From positions 18,662,429-18,726,428 of the forward strand of contig OW285187.1 of NCBI GenBank assembly GCA_935421135.1: a stretch of DNA of 64,000 nt, given 5' to 3'. The notes under the pieces are model-generated. The model ran no database searches, was not told the origin of the DNA, and was given only the letters and a program-made list of their open reading frames with translations. This stretch comes from Bugulina stolonifera. Taxonomy: Eukaryota; Bryozoa; Gymnolaemata; Cheilostomatida; Bugulidae. Below, in pieces: positions 55,723 to 64,000 of this stretch (position 1 is its first letter; the number at the start of each line of letters is the position of its first letter). The position numbers were made by a program, and so were the translations under genes.

Positions 55723-58453
55723 CATTCTGAACATTGCACAAGTGAATGAAACACATTGTTACACACCGCAATTTCGTACAAAACACACCAAAAACTTACT
55801 TTCATGCAATATTGAACATCTTATACTAGTTTACCAACTAATAACTCAAGTGAATTTGTCAAAAACCACAAATTTGACATTATGTTTCATGTTTGCAAAG
55901 TTGAATATTGCATGCAAAGCCATGTTTTATTGATTTTCATTCAAATTATGCATTCTGAACATTGTAAAAGTGAATGAAACACATTGTTACAGACCGCAAT
56001 TTAGTACAAAACACACTGAAAACTTACTTTCATGCAATATTGTACATCTTATACTAGTTTACCAACTAATAACTCAAGTGAATTTGTCAAAAACCACAAA
56101 TTTGACATTATGTTTCATGTTTGCAAAGTTGAATATTGCATGCAAAGCCATGTTTTATTGATTTTCATTCAAATTATGCTTTCTGAACATTGTGAATGTG
56201 AATGAAACACATTGTGACAAAAAGCAATTAGGTACAAAACACTGAAAACCTACTTTCATGCAATATTGAACATCTTTAACTAGTTTACAAACTAATAACT
56301 TAAGTGAATTTGTCAAAAACCACAAATTTGACATTATGTTTCATGTTTGCAAAGTTGTGTATTGCATGCAAAGCCATGTTTTATTGATTTTCATTCAAAC
56401 TATGCATTCTGAGCTTTGCAAAAGTGAATGGAACACATTGTTACAAACAGCAATTTGGCACAAAACACACTTAAAACTTACTTTTATGCAATATTGAACA
56501 TCTTTTACTAGTTCACCAACTAATAACTCAAGTGAATTAGTCAAAAACCACAAATTTGACATTATGTTTCATGTTTGCAAAGTTGAATATCACATGCAAA
56601 GCCATGTTTTATTGATTTTCATTCAAATTATGCATTCTGAACATTGCAAAATTGAATGAAACACATTGTTACAAACAGCAATTTGGCACAAAACACACTG
56701 AAAACTTACTTCATGCAATATTGAACATCTTTTACTAGTTTACAAACCAATAACTCAAGTGAAATAGTCAAAAATCACAAATCTGGCATCATGTTTCATG
56801 TTTGCAAAGTTGAATATTGCATGCAAAGACTTGTTTTATAGATTTTCATCCAAACTATGCATTTTGAACATTGCAAAAGTGAATGAAACACATTGTTACA
56901 AACATCAATTTGTCACAAAACACACTGAAAACTTACTTTCATGCAATATTGAACATCTTATACTAGTTTACCAACTAATAACTCAAGTGAATTTGTCAAA
57001 AACCACAAATTTGACATTATGTTTCATGTTTGCAAAGTTGAATATTGCATGCAACGACTTGTTTTATGGATTTTCATCCAAACTATGCATTCTGAACACT
57101 GTAAAAGTGAATGAAACACATTGTTCCAAACAGTAATTTAGTGCAAAACACGCTGAAAACTTACTTTTATGCAATATTGAACATCTTTTACTAGTTTACC
57201 AGCTAATAACTCAAGTGAATTTCTCAAAAACCACAAATTTGACATTATGTTTCATGTTTGCAAAGTTGAATATTGCATGCATAGCCATGTTTTATTGATT
57301 TTCATTCAAATTATGCATTCTGAACATTGCAAAAGTGAATGAAACACATTGTTACAGACAGCAATTTTGCACAAAAATCACTTAAAACTTACTTTTATGC
57401 AATATTGAACATCTTCTGCTAGTTTACAAACTAATAACTCAAGTGAATTTGTCAAAAGTCACGAATTTGACATTATGTTTCATGTTTGCAAAGTTAAATA
57501 TTGCATGCAAAGCCATGATTTATTGATTTTCATTCAAATTGTGCATTCTGAACATTGCAAATGTGAATGAAACACATTGTTACAAACAGCAATTTGTCAC
57601 AAAACACACTGAAAACTTATTTTCATGCAATATTGAATATCTTATACTAGTTTACCAACTAATAACTCAAGTGAATTTGTCAAAAACCACAAATTTGACA
57701 TTATGTTTCATGTTTGCAAAGTTGAATATTGCATGCAAAGCCATGTTTTATTGATTTTCATTCAAATTATGCATTCTGAACATTGTAAAAGTGAATGAAA
57801 CACATTGTTACAAACAGCAATTAGGTACAAAACACGCTGAAAACTTACTTTCATGCAATATTGAACTTCTTTTACTAGTTTACAAACTAATAACTCAAGT
57901 GAATTTGTCAAAAACGACAAATCTGACATTATGTTTCATGTTTGCAAAGTTGTATATTGCATGCAAAGCCATGTTTTATTGATTTTCATTCAAACTATGC
58001 ATTCTGAACATTGCACAAGTGAATGAAACACATTGTTACAAACAGCAATTTGGCACAAAACACACTGAAAACTTACTTCATGCAGTATTGAACATCTTTT
58101 ACTAGTTTAAAAACTAATAACTCAGGTGAAATTGTAAAAATCACCAATCTGGCATTATGTTTCATGTTTGCAAAGTTGAATATTGCATGCAATGACTTGT
58201 TTTATGGATTTTCATCCAAACTATGCATTCTGAACACTGTAAAAGTGAATGAAACACATTGTTACAAACAGTAATTTAGTGCAAAACACACTGAAAACTT
58301 ACTTTTATGCAATACTGAACATCTTTTACTAGTTTCCCAACTAATAACTCAAGTGAATTTGTCAAAAACCATAAATCTGACATTATGTTTCATGTTTGCA
58401 AAGTTGTATATTGCATGCAAACCCATGTTTTATTGATTTTTTTACAAACTATG
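55723..58453 (+). repeat. 12-mer HOR, partner of 47306-50036, 2731 bp
   Basis: Offset 8417 bp. Substitutions relative to the partner that I noticed: TTTCTCAAAA at 57223, GCAATTTTGC at 57368 and AGTTTAAAAAC at 58110. Confidence 0.92.
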
Positions 58454-60092
58454 CATTCTGAACATTGCACAAGTGAATGAAACACATTGTTACACACCGC
58501 AATTTCGTACAAAACACACCAAAAACTTACTTTCATGCAATATTGAACATCTTATACTAGTTTACCAACTAATAACTCAAGTGAATTTGTCAAAAACCAC
58601 AAATTTGACATTATGTTTCATGTTTGCAAAGTTGAATATTGCATGCAAAGCCATGTTTTATTGATTTTCATTCAAATTATGCATTCTGAACATTGTAAAA
58701 GTGAATGAAACACATTGTTACAGACCGCAATTTAGTACAAAACACACTGAAAACTTACTTTCATGCAATATTGTACATCTTATACTAGTTTACCAACTAA
58801 TAACTCAAGTGAATTTGTCAAAAACCACAAATTTGACATTATGTTTCATGTTTGCAAAGTTGAATATTGCATGCAAAGCCATGTTTTATTGATTTTCATT
58901 CAAATTATGCTTTCTGAACATTGTGAATGTGAATGAAACACATTGTGACAAAAAGCAATTAGGTACAAAACACTGAAAACCTACTTTCATGCAATATTGA
59001 ACATCTTTAACTAGTTTACAAACTAATAACTTAAGTGAATTTGTCAAAAACCACAAATTTGACATTATGTTTCATGTTTGCAAAGTTGTGTATTGCATGC
59101 AAAGCCATGTTTTATTGATTTTCATTCAAACTATGCATTCTGAGCTTTGCAAAAGTGAATGGAACACATTGTTACAAACAGCAATTTGGCACAAAACACA
59201 CTTAAAACTTACTTTTATGCAATATTGAACATCTTTTACTAGTTCACCAACTAATAACTCAAGTGAATTAGTCAAAAACCACAAATTTGACATTATGTTT
59301 CATGTTTGCAAAGTTGAATATCACATGCAAAGCCATGTTTTATTGATTTTCATTCAAATTATGCATTCTGAACATTGCACAAGTGAATGAAACACATTGT
59401 TACAAACAGCAATTTGGCACAAAACACACTGAAAACTTACTTCATGCAGTATTGAACATCTTTTACTAGTTTACAAACTAATAACTCAGGTGAAATTGTA
59501 AAAATCACAAATCTGGCATTATGTTTCATGTTTGCAAAGTTGAATATTGCATGCAACGACTTGTTTTATAGATTTTCATCCAAACTATGCATTCTGAACA
59601 CTGTAAAATTGAATGGAACACATTGTTACAAACAGTAATTTGGTGCAAAACACGCTGAAAACTTACTTTTATGCAATATTGAACATCTTTTACTAGTTTA
59701 CCAGCTAATAACTCAAGTGAATTTGTCAAAAACCACAAATTTGACATTATGTTTCATGTTTGCAAAGTTGAATATTGCATGCATAGCCATGTTTTATTGA
59801 TTTTCATCCAAATTATGCATTCTGAACATTGCAAAAGTGAATGAAACACATTGTTACAGACAGCAATTTGGCACAAAAATCACTTAAAACTTACTTTTAT
59901 GCAATATTGAACATCTTCTGCTAGTATACAAACTAATAACTCAAGTGAATTTGTCAAAAGTCACGAATTTGACATTATGTTTCATGTTTGCAAAGTTAAA
60001 TATTGCATGCAAAGCAATGATTTATTGATTTTCATTCAAATTGTGCATTCTGAACATTGCAAATGTGAATGAAACACATTGTTACAAACAGC

Positions 60093-60097
60093 AATTT
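60093..60097. other. a/H recombination junction
   Basis: GTGAATGAAAC to AACAGC (ending 60092) is type a; AGTGCAAAACATGCTG (from 60098) is H. The shared AATTT is monomer positions 48-52, the same place as the seam at 11643-11647. The end of this monomer changes again, from H (GTATATTGC) to a B-like tail (AAAGCCATG, ATTATGCTTTCTG). Confidence 0.8.
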
Positions 60098-61182
60098 AGT
60101 GCAAAACATGCTGAAAACTTACTTGTATGCAATACTGAACATCTTTTACTAGTTTCCCAACTAATAACTCAAGTGAATTTGTCAAAAACCATAAATCTGA
60201 CATTATGTTTCATGTTTGCAAAGTTGTATATTGCATGCAAAGCCATGTTTTATTGATTTTCATTCAAATTATGCTTTCTGAACATTGTGAATGTGAATGA
60301 AACACATTGTGACAAAAAGCAATTAGGTACAAAACACTGAAAACCTACTTTCATGCAATATTGAACATCTTTAACTAGTTTACAAACTAATAACTTAAGT
60401 GAATTTGTCAAAAACCACAAATTTGACATTATGTTTCATGTTTGCAAAGTTGTGTATTGCATGCAAAGCCATGTTTTATTGATTTTCATTCAAACTATGC
60501 ATTCTGAGCTTTGCAAAAGTGAATGGAACACATTGTTACAAACAGCAATTTGGCACAAAACACACTTAAAACTTACTTTTATGCAATATTGAACATCTTT
60601 TACTAGTTCACCAACTAATAACTCAAGTGAATTAGTCAAAAACCACAAATTTGACATTATGTTTCATGTTTGCAAAGTTGAATATCACATGCAAAGCCAT
60701 GTTTTATTGATTTTCATTCAAATTATGCATTCTGAACATTGCAAAATTGAATGAAACACATTGTTACAAACAGCAATTTGGCACAAAACACACTGAAAAC
60801 TTACTTCATGCAATATTGAACATCTTTTACTAGTTTACAAACCAATAACTCAAGTGAAATAGTCAAAAATCACAAATCTGGCATCATGTTTCATGTTTGC
60901 AAAGTTGAATATTGCATGCAAAGACTTGTTTTATAGATTTTCATCCAAACTATGCATTTTGAACATTGCAAAAGTGAATGAAACACATTGTTACAAACAT
61001 CAATTTGTCACAAAACACACTGAAAACTTACTTTCATGCAATATTGAACATCTTATACTAGTTTACCAACTAATAACTCAAGTGAATTTGTCAAAAACCA
61101 CAAATTTGACATTATGTTTCATGTTTGCAAAGTTGAATATTGCATGCAACGACGTGTTTTATGGATTTTCATCCAAACTATG

Positions 61183-61410
61183 CATTCTGAACACTGTAAA
61201 AGTGAATGAAACACATTGTTCCAAACAGTAATTTAGTGCAAAACACGCTGAAAACTTACTTTCATGCAATATTGAACTTCTTTTACTAGTTTACAAACTA
61301 ATAACTCAAGTGAATTTGTCAAAAACGACAAATCTGACATTATGTTTCATGTTTGCAAAGTTGTATATTGCATGCAAACCCATGTTTTATTGATTTTTTT
61401 ACAAACTATG
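61183..61410 (+). repeat. Three-part mosaic monomer (f'/d/H)
   Basis: It starts as f' (GAACACTG, GTTCCAAACAGTAATTTAGTGC), becomes d (TTTCATGCAATATTGAACTTC, CGACAAATCTG) and ends as H (AACCCATG, 7-T tail). Two switches inside one 228 bp unit suggest two exchanges or gene conversion. Confidence 0.85.
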
Positions 61411-63912
61411 CATTCTGAACATTGCACAAGTGAATGAAACACATTGTTACACACCGCAATTTCGTACAAAACACACCGAAAACTTACTTTCATGCAATAT
61501 TGAACATCTTATACTAGTTTACCAACTAATAACTCAAGTGAATTTGTCAAAAACCACAAATTTGACATTATGTTTCATGTTTGCAAAGTTGAATATTGCA
61601 TGCAAAGCCATGTTTTATTGATTTTCATTCAAATTATGCATTCTGAACATTGTAAAAGTGAATGAAACACATTGTTACAGACCGCAATTTAGTACAAAAC
61701 ACACTGAAAACTTACTTTCATGCAATATTGTACATCTTATACTAGTTTACCAACTAATAACTCAAGTGAATTTGTCAAAAACCACAAATTTGACATTATG
61801 TTTCATGTTTGCAAAGTTGAATATTGCATGCAAAGCCATGTTTTATTGATTTTCATTCAAATTATGCTTTCTGAACATTGTGAATGTGAATGAAACACAT
61901 TGTGACAAAAAACAATTAGGTACAAAACACTGAAAACCTACTTTCATGCAATATTGAACATCTTTAACTAGTTTACAAACTAATAACTTAAGTGAATTTG
62001 TCAAAAACCACAAATTTGACATTATGTTTCATGTTTGCAAAGTTGTGTATTGCATGCAAAGCCATGTTTTATTGATTTTCATTCAAACTATGCATTCTGA
62101 GCTTTGCAAAAGTGAATGGAACACATTGTTACAAACAGCAATTTGGCACAAAACACACTTAAAACTTACTTTTATGCAATATTGAACATCTTTTACTAGT
62201 TCACCAACTAATAACTCAAGTGAATTAGTCAAAAACCACAAATTTGACATTATGTTTCATGTTTGCAAAGTTGAATATCACATGCAAAGCCATGTTTTAT
62301 TGATTTTCATTCAAATTATGCATTCTGAACATTGCACAAGTGAATGAAACACATTGTTACAAACAGCAATTTGGCACAAAACACACTGAAAACTTACTTC
62401 ATGCAGTATTGAACATCTTTTACTAGTTTACAAACTAATAACTCAGGTGAAATTGTAAAAATCACAAATCTGGCATTATGTTTCATGTTTGCAAAGTTGA
62501 ATATTGCATGCAACGACTTGTTTTATAGATTTTCATCCAAACTATGCATTCTGAACACTGTAAAATTGAATGGAACACATTGTTACAAACAGTAATTTGG
62601 TGCAAAACACGCTGAAAACTTACTTTTATGCAATATTGAACTTCTTTTACTAGTTTACCAGCTAATAACTCAAGTGAATTTGTCAAAAACCACAAATTTG
62701 ACATTATGTTTCATGTTTGCAAAGTTGAATATTGCATGCATAGCCATGTTTTATTGATTTTCATCCAAATTATGCATTCTGAACATTGCAAAAGTGAATG
62801 AAACACATTGTTACAGACAGCAATTTGGCACAAAAATCACTTAAAACTTACTTTTATGCAATATTGAACATCTTCTGCTAGTATACAAACTAATAACTCA
62901 AGTGAATTTGTCAAAAGTCACGAATTTGACAATATGTTTCATGTTTGCAAAGTTAAATATTGCATGCAAAGCCATGATTTATTGATTTTCATTCAAATTG
63001 TGCATTCTGAACATTGCAAATGTGAATGAAACACATTGTTACAAACAGCAATTTGTCACAAAACACACTGAAAACTTACTTTCATGCAATATTGAACATC
63101 TTATACTAGGTTACCAACTAATAACTCAAGTGAATTTGTCAAAAACCACAAATTTGACATTATGTTTCATGTTTGCAAAGTTGAATATTGCATGCAAAGC
63201 CATGTTTTATTGATTTTCATTCAAATTATGCATTCTGAACATTGTAAAAGTGAATGAAACACATTGTTACAAACAGCAATTAGGTACAAAACACGCTGAA
63301 AACTTACTTTCATGCAATATTGAACTTCTTTTACTAGTTTACAAACTAATAACTCAAGTGAATTTGTCAAAAACGACAAATCTGACATTATGTTTCATGT
63401 TTGCAAAGTTGTATATTGCATGCAAAGCCATGTTTTATTGATTTTCATTCAAACTATGCATTCTGAACATTGCACAAGTGAATGAAACACATTGTTACAA
63501 ACAGCAATTTGGCACAAAACACACTGAAAACTTACTTCATGCAGTATTGAACATCTTTTACTAGTTTACAAACTAATAACTCAGGTGAAATTGTAAAAAT
63601 CACCAATCTGGCATTATGTTTCATGTTTGCAAAGTTGAATATTGCATGCAATGACTTGTTTTATGGATTTTCATCCAAACTATGCATTCTGAACACTGTA
63701 AAAGTGAATGAAACACATTGTTACAAACAGTAATTTAGTGCAAAACACACTGAAAACTTACTTTTATGCAATACTGAACATCTTTTACTAGTTTCCCAAC
63801 TAATAACTCAAGTGAATTTGTCAAAAACCATAAATCTGACATTATGTTTCATGTTTGCAAAGTTGTATATTGCATGCAAACCCATGTTTTATTGATTTTT
63901 TTACAAACTATG
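61411..63912 (+). repeat. 11-mer (A'-B-C-D-e-f-g-a-d-e'-h), 2502 bp
   Basis: Monomers start at 61411, 61639, 61867, 62093, 62321, 62547, 62775, 63003, 63231, 63459 and 63685. A' has ACACCGAAAAC instead of ACACCAAAAAC, C has AAAAAACAATTAGG and f has GAACTTC. Compared with the 12-mer, I-J-f' is replaced by e-f. Confidence 0.9.
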
Positions 63913-64000
63913 CATTCTGAACATTGCACAAGTGAATGAAACACATTGTTACACACCGCAATTTCGTACAAAACACACCGAAAACTTACTTTCATGCAAT
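63913..64000 (+). repeat. Partial A' monomer at the right edge
   Basis: First 88 bp of an A' unit (ACACCGCAATTTCGTAC, ACACCGAAAAC), cut by the window end. The array continues to the right. Confidence 0.9.

Larger units (their letters stand above)
58454..61410 (+). repeat. 13-mer (A'-B-C-D-e-f-g-a/H-C-D-I-J-mosaic), 2957 bp
   Basis: Monomers start at 58454, 58682, 58910, 59136, 59364, 59590, 59818, 60046, 60274, 60500, 60728, 60955 and 61183. A second C-D pair follows an a/H hybrid. J has the private CGACGTGTTTTATGG near 61150. The last monomer is a three-part mosaic, listed separately. Confidence 0.9.
1..64000. repeat. Satellite DNA array, 226-228 bp monomer, 281 full copies
   Basis: Every stretch of the window is a variant of one AT-rich monomer; the landmark CATTCTGAAC (or CATTCTGAGC, CTTTCTGAAC, CATTTTGAAC) recurs every 226-228 bp from base 1 to base 63913. 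All copies read in the same direction, with no inversion, no transposon insertion and no unique spacer. Mean spacing is 63912/281, about 227.4 bp. The length classes come from small indels: 228 bp is the full form, 227 bp forms lack one T before CATG in the ACTTTCATGC region, and 226 bp forms lack a CA pair (type C) or two single bases (types c and e). Long homogeneous tandem arrays of this size are known from eukaryotic centromeric and heterochromatic regions. That chromosomal location is inference. I do not recognise the family. Confidence 0.98.

Noticed and set aside
1..64000. CRISPR array or prokaryotic repeat region
   Set aside because: The repeat is 226-228 bp with no unique spacers, no cas genes and no leader; the pattern is satellite DNA.
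1..64000. CENP-B box in the monomer
   Set aside because: I looked for TTCG...CGGGA-like motifs; the few CpGs lie in ACCGCAAT, TTTCGTAC, ACGCTG, GTCACGAA and GCGTGC contexts, none resembling the 17 bp box.
1..64000. Transposable element, LTR or target-site duplication within the array
   Set aside because: Monomer spacing never departs from 226-228 bp, so there is no room for an insertion.

Overview
The whole 64 kb is one uninterrupted head-to-tail satellite DNA array. I find no protein gene, RNA gene, mobile element or single-copy sequence anywhere in it. The basic unit is a 226-228 bp monomer, about 30% G+C in the copy I counted. By walking the landmark CATTCTGAAC I count 281 complete monomers plus an 88 bp partial one at the right edge, all in the same orientation. 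The size, AT-richness, CpG decay pattern and multi-level organisation indicate a eukaryotic chromosome, most likely centromeric or other constitutive heterochromatin. I do not recognise the satellite family and cannot name the species or kingdom.

Monomer types can be told apart by diagnostic variants. I call them A-H (first half), I-L (extra types), a-g (middle) and A', e', f', h (right half); a slash marks a monomer that switches type part way. They are ordered into higher-order repeats (HORs). Layout: 1-3863, 17 monomers with weak HOR order, including two strongly divergent ones at 1365-1817. 3864-26604, an 8-mer HOR A-B-C-D-E-F-G-H of 1819 bp, with 5-, 6-, 12- and 13-monomer variants. 26605-28879, a transition. 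28880-35247, four copies of a different 7-mer HOR a-b-c-d-e-f-g of 1592 bp. 35248-36157, a remnant. 36158-40255, two copies of a 9-mer of 2049 bp. 40256-42757, another 7-mer and a 4-monomer stub. 42758-63912, alternating 12-mers (2729/2731 bp) and 8-mers (1819 bp) built on A'-B-C-D-I-J, plus a 5-mer, a 13-mer and an 11-mer.

Above the HORs lie larger repeats: a 3184 bp doubled 7-mer at about 30-36 kb, an independent 3184 bp duplication at about 8.5-14.8 kb, a near-identical 8417 bp tandem duplication (41.76-50.18 kb and 50.18-58.60 kb), and a block of about 5.6 kb recurring 17,284 bp downstream (2.3-8.0 kb and 19.6-25.3 kb). Several junctions fall inside hybrid monomers, as expected of unequal crossover between misaligned monomers. 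Three switches fall in the same 5 bp (monomer positions 48-52).

Most monomers carry a 15-nt inverted repeat (14/15 match) about 82 nt apart and the palindrome TTGCATGCAA. Two CpG sites exist in all three states CG, TG and CA among monomers, the signature expected of cytosine methylation followed by deamination. All open reading frames are shadows of the satellite. Coordinates were tracked by eye; identity percentages were not computed.
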